Source: Flavobacteriales bacterium UBA5692 (lineage in GTDB: Bacteria; Bacteroidota; Bacteroidia; Flavobacteriales_D; Sanyastnellaceae). From it: a stretch of 16,372 nt of DNA. Of the stretch, positions 6,918 through 15,316 are shown in pieces (the stretch's first letter is position 1; each line of letters opens with the position of its first letter). The notes under the pieces were generated by a model that had not been told where the DNA came from, searched no databases, and was given only the letters and a program-made list of their open reading frames with translations. Both the position numbers and the translations under genes were made by a program. The stretch lies in the NCBI GenBank assembly GCA_002420235.1, contig DIHQ01000093.1:1-16372 (forward strand), in the 5' to 3' direction.

Positions 6918-8927
6918 TTAGTCTGCTAGAGAGTGTAGGAGATTCTCGTTTACTTCTACGGGCGTATTTCCGCGGAGCTTTCGAACCCATTGCTCTTCAA
7001 GGTAATCTTGGTAGGCCGCAATTACTTGGCCACGAGCCTCGGCTAGGCTTTTGGGCTCCGGTGAACGAATGGCCATTACGTGTACAACCACAATCTCATC
7101 ACCACCACCTTCGTAAGTCATAAAATACGGGGGCTCTTCTGGAATAATTCCATTGCTGAGGTCAGCGAGAACCTTGTCACCCCAGGTGTTATCGCCTTCG
7201 CTGAAAAGGCCTGATGTCAAGGTGATGGTGTTGCCGTTTTCAGCATTGTAATCGCGCTGGAAGGCAATGAGATCTTTATTCTTCTTGACAGCCTTTCGTG
7301 CAGCTTTTGCAACCGTTTCATTAGCGCAAGTAAAAATATCCACATTTGCTCGTATTTCCCACATAAAGTCGCTCACGTGAGCTGCATGGTAGGCCTCCAA
7401 TCCCGCAGTATCCTTCACGGCTTTGCTCCACACTTTTTGATCAGTTAGTTCAAAGAGTAAGATGCCGTCGTGGTATTCTTCCATTAGTAATCGAAAATCG
7501 TCGTGTTTGGCCTCAAGGCGGGCATCTTCATAGTCCAAGAGGAGCTTATCTGACCACGTTTTGAATTGGTCATCAATAATGGTATTCGCACCGGCTTCGG
7601 CACTGCGGATTTTGACGATATTCAAGTAATCCACAAAGTCTGAAATGGTCGCGACTTCGTTGTCAATGGATAATAAAGTTGTTGCACCGGTTTTGCGAGG
7701 TATGTTGGCAAGCGGATGGCCTGGGAAGAATACGCTATCCTGTTTGGACGCGATTCTCTTGAGGCTTTTCATGGCGTTCGCGTTGATGATGAAATTGTAT
7801 TCATCTTTGAGGTTTTCCAAAAAGGAAGCTCTTGTCAGTTCGGAACGGCTGTCACGGCTGACCTTTTTCTGTAATTCGCGCTTTGCGGCTTCAAATGAGG
7901 CTGGAGCTCGGTACTCCAGTCGCTTCACAATGTGCCAGCCGTATGACGTTTTAAAAGGGCTTGAAATTTGGCCATCTTCGGTCAGTCCGAATGCAGCATT
8001 TTCAAATGCTTCTACCATTTTACCAGTCCCAAACCACGGGAGTTCGCCTCCCTTACTTGCTGTGGACGCATCTTCGGACATTTTGAGAGCAAGCTCTTCC
8101 CAGGAAATACCTTTGCCAAGAAGGTCGTAAATGGAATTAATGCGCTCTTCTGCTGCTTTCATTGTGTCATCATCGGCGCCTTCTTTTGTGCGAATCATGA
8201 TGTGCGCTGCACGAATTTCGCCCCGAGCATTCCGACGGCCGGTAACTTCCAAAAAGTGGTAACCGTATCTCGTGCGCAGTATAGAACTGAGTTCACCTAC
8301 GGCTGTAGTGAATGCCGCTTCTTCAAAAGGATAGACCATTTGAAATGCACTGAACCAACCGAGGTCACCCCCGTTTTCACGAACGCTGGGGTCATCGGAG
8401 CCGGCTTTGGAAAGCGCCACTGCTTCGAAATCTTCTCCACTCAAAACTCGTGAACGAAGTGCATCTGCTCGCTTCCAGGCTTTTAACGTATCTGCAGGAT
8501 TAGCCTGCGCGCTGCAGGAAATGAGGATGTGCCTTGCGCGAACCTCTTCTTGTTTGCGCTCCCATGCCTGTCGAACGAGTTCATTGAGAAGGTCGTTATT
8601 CGTCAGATAAGGACGAGCCAATTGTGTGCGGTAACCGGACAACTCCTTTTGGAATGTGCGGACAGTATCCATGCCAAGTGCTTCGGCTGCTTGAACCTTG
8701 AGCTTAAAGTTGATAAACAGTTCCATGTACTCGTCTAAGGCGGCTTGAGTTATGACGCTGTCGCGGTTATTTTTTAAAAAAATATGCTTGAAATCAGCCA
8801 AGGAAACAGATTCCGTGCCGACTGTTAAAACTGCATTTTCTTGAGCTTGGTATGATGGTGCAGATGTGATAACTGCAACAATGCATAGACAAGCGGAGCG
8901 CACCCATGGGTTCAACAGGTTTTTCAT
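6918..8927 (-). CDS. Periplasmic peptidyl-prolyl isomerase with tandem parvulin domains (PpiC/PpiD type)
   Basis: A 669-residue secreted PPIase. A signal peptide occupies about residues 1-29 (cleavage near YQAQ/E). An N-terminal helical chaperone region follows (VGTESVSLADFKHIF onward, to about 125). Then come two well-preserved parvulin domains: 129-229 (RARHILIS, NGGDLGWFSAFQMVYPFEEA, RYGYHFLEV) and 238-338 (RAAHIMIRTK, KGGELPWFGTGKMVEAFENA, SYGWHIVKRL). The last 330 residues form another parvulin-associated region, seen in long Bacteroidota homologues. It acts in the periplasm on proline bonds of exported or outer-membrane proteins. It starts with ATG 10 bases after the guaB stop and is followed 10 bases later by the lipoprotein gene, so the three probably share a transcript. 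Confidence 0.93.
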   Translation of the reverse strand: MKNLLNPWVRSACLCIVAVITSAPSYQAQENAVLTVGTESVSLADFKHIFLKNNRDSVITQAALDEYMELFINFKLKVQAAEALGMDTVRTFQKELSGYRTQLARPYLTNNDLLNELVRQAWERKQEEVRARHILISCSAQANPADTLKAWKRADALRSRVLSGEDFEAVALSKAGSDDPSVRENGGDLGWFSAFQMVYPFEEAAFTTAVGELSSILRTRYGYHFLEVTGRRNARGEIRAAHIMIRTKEGADDDTMKAAEERINSIYDLLGKGISWEELALKMSEDASTASKGGELPWFGTGKMVEAFENAAFGLTEDGQISSPFKTSYGWHIVKRLEYRAPASFEAAKRELQKKVSRDSRSELTRASFLENLKDEYNFIINANAMKSLKRIASKQDSVFFPGHPLANIPRKTGATTLLSIDNEVATISDFVDYLNIVKIRSAEAGANTIIDDQFKTWSDKLLLDYEDARLEAKHDDFRLLMEEYHDGILLFELTDQKVWSKAVKDTAGLEAYHAAHVSDFMWEIRANVDIFTCANETVAKAARKAVKKNKDLIAFQRDYNAENGNTITLTSGLFSEGDNTWGDKVLADLSNGIIPEEPPYFMTYEGGGDEIVVVHVMAIRSPEPKSLAEARGQVIAAYQDYLEEQWVRKLRGNTPVEVNENLLHSLAD

Positions 8928-8937
8928 CTTCAGATTT

Positions 8938-10416
8938 TTATTGCAAGCTATAATTTGGGGCTTCTCGAGTGATGGTTACATCATGGGGGTGGCTTTCTTT
9001 TACGCCGGCGGCAGTCATGCGAACGAACTGGGCATCCTTCAGCGCACTGATGTTCTGGGCACCGCAATAACCCATCCCAGCGCGAAGCCCACCGATAATC
9101 TGGTGCATAACCTCGAGGACGGTGCCCTTGTACGGCACTCGGCCGCTGATTCCTTCAGGAACTAATTTTTTTATGTCGTCTTCGGCGTCTTGGAAGTAGC
9201 GATCTTTTGATCCCTTTTGCATCGCTTCCAGCGATCCCATGCCGCGGTAGCTCTTGAACCGACGACCTTCATAAATAATGGTTTCACCTGGGCTCTCTTC
9301 TGTTCCGGCGAGCATGGACCCAATCATTACGCTATCCGCACCACCAGCAAGGCTTTTTACAATATCACCGGTAAAGCGAATGCCGCCGTCGGCGATAACG
9401 GGCACTCCCGATCCACTCAATGCTTCGGATACCTCCATGACTGCGCCGAGCTGGGGCACACCGACGCCAGCAATAACGCGAGTGGTGCAAATTGAGCCCG
9501 GGCCGATGCCAACCTTCACAGCATCGGCTCCCGCCTCTAGGAGCGCTTTTGCGGCTACTGCTGTGGCGATGTTCCCGCAGATCACATCAATGGATGGGAA
9601 AGCGGCTTTGACTTTTCTCAGCATTTCGATGACACCATAGCTGTGGCCGTGTGCGGTGTCGATGATGACCGCATCAACGCCGGCATTTACAAGAGCCTCC
9701 GTGCGGTCTATGGTATCGTCTGTCACACCAACTGCTGCTGCCACGCGCAGCCGCCCCCATTTGTCCTTAGAGGAGTTGGGGAAGGTACTGAGTTTGATGA
9801 TGTCGCGATATGTAATGAGTCCCACTAATTTGCCTTCGCTGTCCACAACGGGTAGTTTTTCGATGCGGTGTGCGCGTAAGAGCTGTTCGGCTTTTTGAAA
9901 ATCAGATCCATCCTTGGTGACGATGAGGTTGCTGTCTGTCATGACTTCAGCTACAGCACGATTGTAGTCCTTTTCAAAACGGAGATCTCGGTTGGTAACG
10001 ATGCCTACAAGGGTGTTATTATCGTCAACCACTGGGATTCCGCCGATTTGGTGTTCCTTCATTATAGCCAAAGCGCCTCCCACCGAAGCATCGCGTAACA
10101 AAGTCACAGGGTCCTGAATCATGCCACTTTCTGATCGCTTGACGCGGCGAACTTCAGAGGCCTGTTCGGGGATTGTCATATTTTTATGGATGACTCCGAT
10201 GCCCCCTTGTCGGGCCATCGCGATGGCCATTGCGCTGCCAGTCACCGTATCCATCGCTGCCGAAATGACAGGGGTTTTGAGGGTAATGTTTCGGGAAAAT
10301 TTACTTTCAAGCCGGACGTCGCGCGGCAATATGTCCGAATATGCCGGAATAAGAAGTACGTCGTCGTACGTCAAACCTTCGCCGACGATTTTTGGTTTTT
10401 GTGATTTGGTGGCCAT
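8938..10416 (-). CDS. guaB: Inosine-5'-monophosphate dehydrogenase
   Basis: Cytoplasmic enzyme that oxidises IMP to XMP with NAD+, the committed step of GMP synthesis. The TIM barrel begins with GLTYDDVLLIPAYSDILP, is interrupted by two CBS domains (about residues 100-208, including GIPVVDD and LPVVDSEGKLVGLITYRD), and resumes with DTAHGHSYGV. The catalytic loop GPGSICTTRVI carries the active-site Cys (about residue 310), followed by ADGGIR, the flap GMGSLEAMQKGSKDRYFQ and GLRAGMGYCGA. The frame opens at a TTG (10425), but the ATG at 10416 (MATKSQKPKI) is the natural start, giving 492 residues, the usual length. It is the first gene of a run with the parvulin genes. Confidence 0.98.
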   Translation of the reverse strand: MATKSQKPKIVGEGLTYDDVLLIPAYSDILPRDVRLESKFSRNITLKTPVISAAMDTVTGSAMAIAMARQGGIGVIHKNMTIPEQASEVRRVKRSESGMIQDPVTLLRDASVGGALAIMKEHQIGGIPVVDDNNTLVGIVTNRDLRFEKDYNRAVAEVMTDSNLIVTKDGSDFQKAEQLLRAHRIEKLPVVDSEGKLVGLITYRDIIKLSTFPNSSKDKWGRLRVAAAVGVTDDTIDRTEALVNAGVDAVIIDTAHGHSYGVIEMLRKVKAAFPSIDVICGNIATAVAAKALLEAGADAVKVGIGPGSICTTRVIAGVGVPQLGAVMEVSEALSGSGVPVIADGGIRFTGDIVKSLAGGADSVMIGSMLAGTEESPGETIIYEGRRFKSYRGMGSLEAMQKGSKDRYFQDAEDDIKKLVPEGISGRVPYKGTVLEVMHQIIGGLRAGMGYCGAQNISALKDAQFVRMTAAGVKESHPHDVTITREAPNYSLQ

Positions 10417-10479
10417 TGTGGTCAATTGAATCGGGGGCCGGAACCTTTCAATCGCTATGATCTAAGATTACGATTCGGG

Positions 10480-10487
10480 CAAATTTA
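10480..10487 (-). promoter_or_regulatory. -7 promoter box upstream of guaB
   Basis: TAAATTTG on the minus strand is a perfect TAnnTTTG box in the 109-base gap between the CHU_C protein gene and guaB, 63 bases upstream of the guaB ATG. A convincing -33 TTTG is not visible. It is well placed to drive guaB and the downstream PPIase genes. Confidence 0.45.
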
Positions 10488-10525
10488 GGGAAAATTCAGA
10501 CTCTTCCTGAGTTCGGATTGCCAAC

Positions 10526-12655
10526 TTATTCTCCGTTTAAGACATGCACCAATCCGTGCCGATCATAGTAGCGTCCCGATCCGTCTTGGATGGTGATGGA
10601 ATAGCCGTAGGTTCCCTCAGGCACAATTTGGCCCTTGAAGGTTCCGTCCCATCCCGTCTCGAAATATTCAGTTGAGAATAGGATGTCTCCCCACCGATTG
10701 TGAATTTCCAAACGGTAATTCGTAAAATCTGCAAAGCTGACTACTGGCTGGAAGGTGCTGTTGGCTCCGCCGACGATGATGGCGTTGGGGATCCATACCA
10801 CGGGTTCTTGTTGCAGACACAGTTCGTTCGAGAGTGCATAATTGATGCCGCTCGCGGGCCCTGGCAAAACGTCTGTTGCTTCAATGAGGTAACAAAAATC
10901 ACCCGGACTGTAGAGTAACGCACTGACATTGTCTTCCCAAGTGAACACGTTGTTGGGTAGTGTGGTCAGGAGCTCAGTCGCATTTCCCGAATTAAATTTG
11001 CGATAGATGCGGTAGCCTGCTGTCGCTCCTGGAAATTCGGAGTATGGTGTCCAGTGTAAGGTATTTTTAAGGAGCCGAAAATCCGAGATGCCGCTGAGCC
11101 AAACGGTTTCAGCCATGTTGGACATACCCACAGAATCGCTACAAAAGTTCTCAACTCGCACGCGATAGCTGTAGCTGGATTCATTTGCTTGTGCAGTGAC
11201 ATCCGAAAAGATTAAGGTCATACCGCCAACACCTTCTTGTGTCTCGAGGTCGGTGAATTCAGTTTGGTTCGAACGTTTGCGTTGGAGTGTGTAGATGTGC
11301 GCATCATTCGAGTTAGGATCGAGGTCAACAATGATATTCACGCTTCCGCTGTCTGTTACGGATGCCCGACGCAATGATGTGAACATCGGTGCTCCGGGGT
11401 AACTAAACTCGAGGTCTCGGACATTGGACAGGATTTCAGTGCCAGAGGCCATCTCAGCGACAATGTGGTATTTGTATGACGCTCCAAACGTAGCCCCTTG
11501 GTGCAAAAAGGAATAGGTATTGGCATCGACCACTCCTATTTCTTGTAAGCCGGACCAGTTGCCGCTGCCTGTGGGTAATTCCTCGTCGACCCAGATGTGG
11601 TAGCTTGCGACTTCCGAATCCAAGTTGTAGGCACCTGCCCACGAAAGGGACGCTTCGTCGGAACAAAGGGAAGTTGAGGCATTTAGAAATAAACTTGACG
11701 CGCAGTAAGGACTCGCAGCGCCGGGGTCAGGTTCGCCATTGATGAAGCATTCATCGAACGCAGCCACATTGTACGATTCGATGTATGACTGAACATTGGA
11801 GTTCAGGTCAATGTACCATGTCACTCCAGGATTGTATATGGTATCTATAGCCATCTGGAAGCCCCCATTGCATAGGTAAATGATGTAGCCAGCGAGGTCA
11901 TCCGCATCGCTCGGTTGCCAGTTGATCACAGCTTCCTGCAGCGCATAATCAACTTGGACTGCTGTAATCACGGGGGGGTCAGGATCTAATTCGTCGGAGA
12001 GCTGGGAGCCGGCGGTATTGGAAATGTGCGTGCAACCGCTCTCCAGATTGGGTTCGATTACACGAAAGGATAGGTCGCTCTCGCACTCCTGCAGTGCGTA
12101 TTGCGCAGTCATCATGCCACCGTTATCGGCGATGGAATTTATTTGTACCCAAGTGCCATCGACATCAAGAATTTCCACATCGAGGGGCTCACCCAAAATC
12201 GGACTATTGGTGCCTATGTTAGGACTATTAAAGGTGAGGTCAACCAGGCCTGGGGTTAAGGAAGGATCGGCCGTAAGGTGGATGCTGCAGAGTGTGTCGG
12301 AAGATTGACTAAAAAGTCCGGCGGGCCCTTCCGTCACCACAAAGTAGCACAACTCGGTCGTCCCTGCGTTGTATGTGGTATTGACAAAAGAAGGTGCCGT
12401 CGGATCTGTGGGATTTGGGATGTTAAAGGTTTCCAGAACAAGCCCGGCGGAAGGTTCATAAACATTCAGGACGTACTGCTCGAAGTCCCCGTTGGGATCA
12501 GCGGCGGGCTCCCATGTAACCGTGGCATACCCCTGGTCACTTACCTGCACACAGGACATGTCAACCTGCAGCTGGCTCGTACCAATGGTATAGAAGGCGG
12601 TGCCCAAAGCCAGCCACATTGCTCGCCATTTCCTTGTCCGTGTAATAAATACCAT
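10526..12655 (-). CDS. Secreted Fn3-like repeat protein with gliding-motility-associated (CHU_C, T9SS type B) C-terminal domain
   Basis: A 709-residue exported protein. A signal peptide is formed by the basic start MVFITRTRKWR and the hydrophobic stretch MWLALGTAFYTIG. The body is Ser/Thr/Asp/Asn-rich beta structure that looks like several fibronectin type III-like modules (for example VNWQP-type strands near INWQPSDADDLAGY, SLSWAGAYNLDSEVASY, LHWTPYSEFPGATAGY). About the last 85 residues are a CHU_C domain: VWIPNAIIVGGANSTFQP, RLEIHNRWGDILFST, GWDGTFKGQIVPEGTYGY, ending YYDRHGLVHVLNGE. In Bacteroidota this domain directs proteins through the outer membrane by type IX secretion to the cell surface or medium. 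The variant lacks the usual PNGDGxND motif at its start. It is a probable adhesin or surface scaffold; the ligand is unknown. Upstream is the BY-kinase gene, 99 bases away. Confidence 0.9.
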   Translation of the reverse strand: MVFITRTRKWRAMWLALGTAFYTIGTSQLQVDMSCVQVSDQGYATVTWEPAADPNGDFEQYVLNVYEPSAGLVLETFNIPNPTDPTAPSFVNTTYNAGTTELCYFVVTEGPAGLFSQSSDTLCSIHLTADPSLTPGLVDLTFNSPNIGTNSPILGEPLDVEILDVDGTWVQINSIADNGGMMTAQYALQECESDLSFRVIEPNLESGCTHISNTAGSQLSDELDPDPPVITAVQVDYALQEAVINWQPSDADDLAGYIIYLCNGGFQMAIDTIYNPGVTWYIDLNSNVQSYIESYNVAAFDECFINGEPDPGAASPYCASSLFLNASTSLCSDEASLSWAGAYNLDSEVASYHIWVDEELPTGSGNWSGLQEIGVVDANTYSFLHQGATFGASYKYHIVAEMASGTEILSNVRDLEFSYPGAPMFTSLRRASVTDSGSVNIIVDLDPNSNDAHIYTLQRKRSNQTEFTDLETQEGVGGMTLIFSDVTAQANESSYSYRVRVENFCSDSVGMSNMAETVWLSGISDFRLLKNTLHWTPYSEFPGATAGYRIYRKFNSGNATELLTTLPNNVFTWEDNVSALLYSPGDFCYLIEATDVLPGPASGINYALSNELCLQQEPVVWIPNAIIVGGANSTFQPVVSFADFTNYRLEIHNRWGDILFSTEYFETGWDGTFKGQIVPEGTYGYSITIQDGSGRYYDRHGLVHVLNGE

Positions 12656-12660
12656 TTAAA

Positions 12661-12668
12661 CAAAATTA
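12661..12668 (-). promoter_or_regulatory. -7-like box immediately before the CHU_C gene start
   Basis: TAATTTTG on the minus strand matches TAnnTTTG perfectly but ends only five bases before the ATG at 12655. If used, transcription would begin at or next to the start codon, giving a leaderless message. The signal peptide's basic n-region argues against moving the start downstream. It may instead be a chance match in an AT-rich spacer. Confidence 0.28.
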
Positions 12669-12754
12669 CAAAGTGAAGCGGATGTCTCGGCCTGCTGCAT
12701 AGACGTTACGAACAGCTTATTTGTTGCATTCGTTGCGATACTTTTTATTGCGAG

Positions 12755-15196
12755 TTACGCTCGTGTTTCAGGCTCTTCGCCGTAGGAAGACCTTCCGTAT
12801 TTGCCATAGCCATAGCCATAATTATAGCCGTAGCCATACTTGTAGGCATATTTGGCGTAATAATTAGCGGCCAGAGAGCTTTTGATGTTATTCATCACAA
12901 GCGAGGCGTGGTTCAAGTTGTTCTGGTTCAGTAAGTCCTCCAGGTGTTGAATCCCACGTTTCGTGGCTTTTTGGGTGTTGGATACAAGCAATCCGGTATC
13001 CACTTTGCTCATGAGCATCAATGCATCTGTGATAAGCAACATGGGAGGTGTATCGAGTATTACGAAATCGTATTCGGCGCGCAATTTTCGCAAGAAAGGA
13101 TCAAGGCGGTCGTTCATAACCAATTCGGAGGCATTAGGTGGAATGGGACCTGCTGTATAGACCGTAAGCGTATCCACAGGGCCCGTTTGCTTCATGTCTT
13201 CGATTTCACAATTACCAATGAGGTAGGTGCTCAATCCTATTTGATTGGACAAATGGAAATTCTTGTGAACTTTCGGTTTGTGCATGTCGAAGTCCACCAA
13301 TGCCACGCTTTTGCCTGTTTTCGCAAGTATCGTCGATAGGTTGGACGAAACGAAAGACTTTCCTTCACCGGGGTGCAGGGAGCTCACGAGTATGGTGTTG
13401 GCACCCTCTTGCGCGAGCAAATACTGCAAATTGGTGCGCAAACTTCGAAAAGCCTCTGTAATCTGAGCCCGTGAATTCTCAAGAATGGCCAACGGATGGG
13501 TTTCAATTTTGGCGTAATTGGGTAGTCCAGCGACTACCGGAAGTTGAGTGATTTCCCGCAACTCTTGTGTAGTTTCAAGGCGGTCAAATAAGAGCATGCG
13601 TAAGAAGGAAATTGCCAGTGCAATGATGGCGCCATAAATCGAATAATTGCGAATAGTACGCCCTTTATTCGGGCCAATTATGCCGTTACTTCGTGCCACT
13701 TCAATAATCGATGCTTGTGGCGTAATGCTCGCTCGCGTGATGACGTTCTGTGCTCGCGCTTCAAGTAAGAAAACGTAAAGCTTTTCATTTACTTGGAGTT
13801 TGCGTTCCATCACTACGATGTCGCGTTGTGTAGAGGGAATGCCGCTTAATCGTACTTCGAGACTAGAGATTTGTCGGCGCACGTTGGATCGCTGTGCATC
13901 TATGGCTTCACGGGTATCTTCGATATATTTCGTGATTGTGAAGCGTGCATTGCTGATGGCGCTATCGAGGCGGCGAATTTGGTAGCTGTCTTCCGTTACA
14001 TCCAGCAGTGCGTTAGTCCGCTCGCTTCGTATTGAGTAAAGTTGACTCACTTGCTCTATAAGGAGTGGATCTTCTTCGATGAGATATGAAGTTGGTGGAA
14101 GGCTGTTTGCTTCTACGCCAGAGCTCAAATAAGTTCGCAATGAGTTGAGTGCTTCCAAACGGAATTCCAATTCACGCTCTTGACTTTCTAGGCGAACTAG
14201 CGCATTGAAGAACTCCGTTTGCTCTCGGCTTAGGTCGAGAATTTCGTTGCGCTCCTTAAAGCGGTCGACCTGCATCTCTAGGCTGTCCATAATTGCCACC
14301 AACTCCTCTAGTTGCATGTTGATGAACGTCTCTGTTTTGAGACTAGATTCTAGCCGAGATTCCTTTGTGTAATCGATATACTCCTCACTAAGCATTTCGA
14401 GGAATTCTTGAGCTCGGCCAAAAAGAGTGTTGCTAGAGGAAATCGCAAGAACATTCGTGCCAAGAATGTTCTCGACTTGCAATGCACCTCGAAGCTGTTC
14501 GATGCGTTGGTTTCTGTTGTAGACCCGAAACTGAAAATGCTGCTTTCGAGCTTGCTCAAGGGCATCTCGATTTATCTGAGGCCCTCCAGGTTCAGAAAAG
14601 TCAACTATGCGGGACCCTGAGTGACGCACAGTAAGAGCCAGTTCCGGACCTTCAATCGGTACGCTAAACGGTTGAGTTATTTCCTTGATTTCTCCTGTAG
14701 AAAGGGTATAACGAAGCCTATAATATTGTTCATCTTCAATGAAAAGATCAATTGGCGTACCCAAGTACATTGGGTTAAAAAGATCTGGAGATGCTGTGAT
14801 TTCAATTGCACCAAAATGTGATACATGGCTGGTTTTCAAGCGGCCTACGAGGTAGTAGTCGATAGTCAATGACATGCGGTCCACAACCCGGCCGACTAAG
14901 TCAAAAGACCTTAGGATTCTTTGCTGGTCTTTGGCTTCAGAATTGTTATAGTTGAATAGATTGGTTTGTCCCGTCAGGCGTTTTTGATAGTCTAACTCTG
15001 TGCCCCCTTGATCTAACAATATTTCCGCTGTGGCTGAGTAGATATCCAACTGGCGGTGGGTAATGAGGCGAGCAGTGGCATACCCTGTGCCGGACAGCAC
15101 CGCAATCAGCCACCAGTTTTTTACGAGTAATTTTAAGTAAGGCCGGATTTGGCTCATTGAAATGAGCTCGTTGGATCGCTTTTGTGAATCAGCCAT
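12755..15196 (-). CDS. wzc: Wzc-like polysaccharide co-polymerase / tyrosine autokinase (BY-kinase)
   Basis: Inner-membrane protein that controls polysaccharide chain length and export and autophosphorylates on tyrosine. In order: a Wzz domain with first membrane helix (about residues 28-44, NWWLIAVLSGTGYA), a long periplasmic coiled-coil region (about 260-475), a second membrane helix (about 517-537), then a cytoplasmic kinase domain with Walker A HPGEGKSF (608-615), Walker A' VALVDFDMHKP (631-641) and Walker B FVILDTPP (711-718). The tail (about 779-805) holds 12 tyrosines, the usual phosphoacceptor cluster. In Walker A' the normal DxDxR reads DFDMH, with His replacing Arg. The frame opens at a GTG (15214); the ATG at 15196 (MADSQKRSNE) is preferred, giving 813 residues. 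No wza or phosphatase gene adjoins it. Confidence 0.93.
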   Translation of the reverse strand: MADSQKRSNELISMSQIRPYLKLLVKNWWLIAVLSGTGYATARLITHRQLDIYSATAEILLDQGGTELDYQKRLTGQTNLFNYNNSEAKDQQRILRSFDLVGRVVDRMSLTIDYYLVGRLKTSHVSHFGAIEITASPDLFNPMYLGTPIDLFIEDEQYYRLRYTLSTGEIKEITQPFSVPIEGPELALTVRHSGSRIVDFSEPGGPQINRDALEQARKQHFQFRVYNRNQRIEQLRGALQVENILGTNVLAISSSNTLFGRAQEFLEMLSEEYIDYTKESRLESSLKTETFINMQLEELVAIMDSLEMQVDRFKERNEILDLSREQTEFFNALVRLESQERELEFRLEALNSLRTYLSSGVEANSLPPTSYLIEEDPLLIEQVSQLYSIRSERTNALLDVTEDSYQIRRLDSAISNARFTITKYIEDTREAIDAQRSNVRRQISSLEVRLSGIPSTQRDIVVMERKLQVNEKLYVFLLEARAQNVITRASITPQASIIEVARSNGIIGPNKGRTIRNYSIYGAIIALAISFLRMLLFDRLETTQELREITQLPVVAGLPNYAKIETHPLAILENSRAQITEAFRSLRTNLQYLLAQEGANTILVSSLHPGEGKSFVSSNLSTILAKTGKSVALVDFDMHKPKVHKNFHLSNQIGLSTYLIGNCEIEDMKQTGPVDTLTVYTAGPIPPNASELVMNDRLDPFLRKLRAEYDFVILDTPPMLLITDALMLMSKVDTGLLVSNTQKATKRGIQHLEDLLNQNNLNHASLVMNNIKSSLAANYYAKYAYKYGYGYNYGYGYGKYGRSSYGEEPETRA
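12803..12820. repeat. GCCATA hexamer repeat in the BY-kinase tail
   Basis: Three perfect GCCATA units (12803-12808, 12809-12814, 12815-12820), with imperfect relatives to about 12850. On the coding strand they read TATGGC and encode alternating Tyr-Gly in the tyrosine tail. Because each unit is six bases, gain or loss by slippage would keep the frame and change the number of phosphoacceptor tyrosines. Confidence 0.85.
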
Positions 15197-15250
15197 GCGC
15201 TGGCAATTTCGCACTTTTCGTTCAATAAATTCAACTAATGAGATGAAACG

Positions 15251-15258
15251 TAATTTTG
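15251..15258 (+). promoter_or_regulatory. -7 promoter box for the plus-strand small protein gene
   Basis: TAATTTTG is a perfect TAnnTTTG box in the divergent region between the BY-kinase and the plus-strand gene. It lies 4 bases before an in-frame ATG at 15263 and 58 bases before the ATG at 15317. With the downstream start the leader would be about 50 bases, similar to those inferred for moxR and guaB. No clear -33 TTTG is seen. Confidence 0.4.
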
Positions 15259-15316
15259 TTCCATGGACGCATCTGATTTGTTAAATAGAGAGGTGGTTTG
15301 GCTTGAGGGCGAGCGA

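Noticed and set aside
7645..8453. Two 161-codon plus-strand frames opposite the large PPIase
   Set aside because: They are antisense shadows of conserved parvulin domains and have no domain pattern of their own.
10417..10425. TTG start for guaB
   Set aside because: The ATG three codons downstream gives the usual IMP dehydrogenase length.
15197..15214. GTG start for the BY-kinase
   Set aside because: An ATG six codons downstream gives a normal N-terminus; the extra residues carry no recognised feature.
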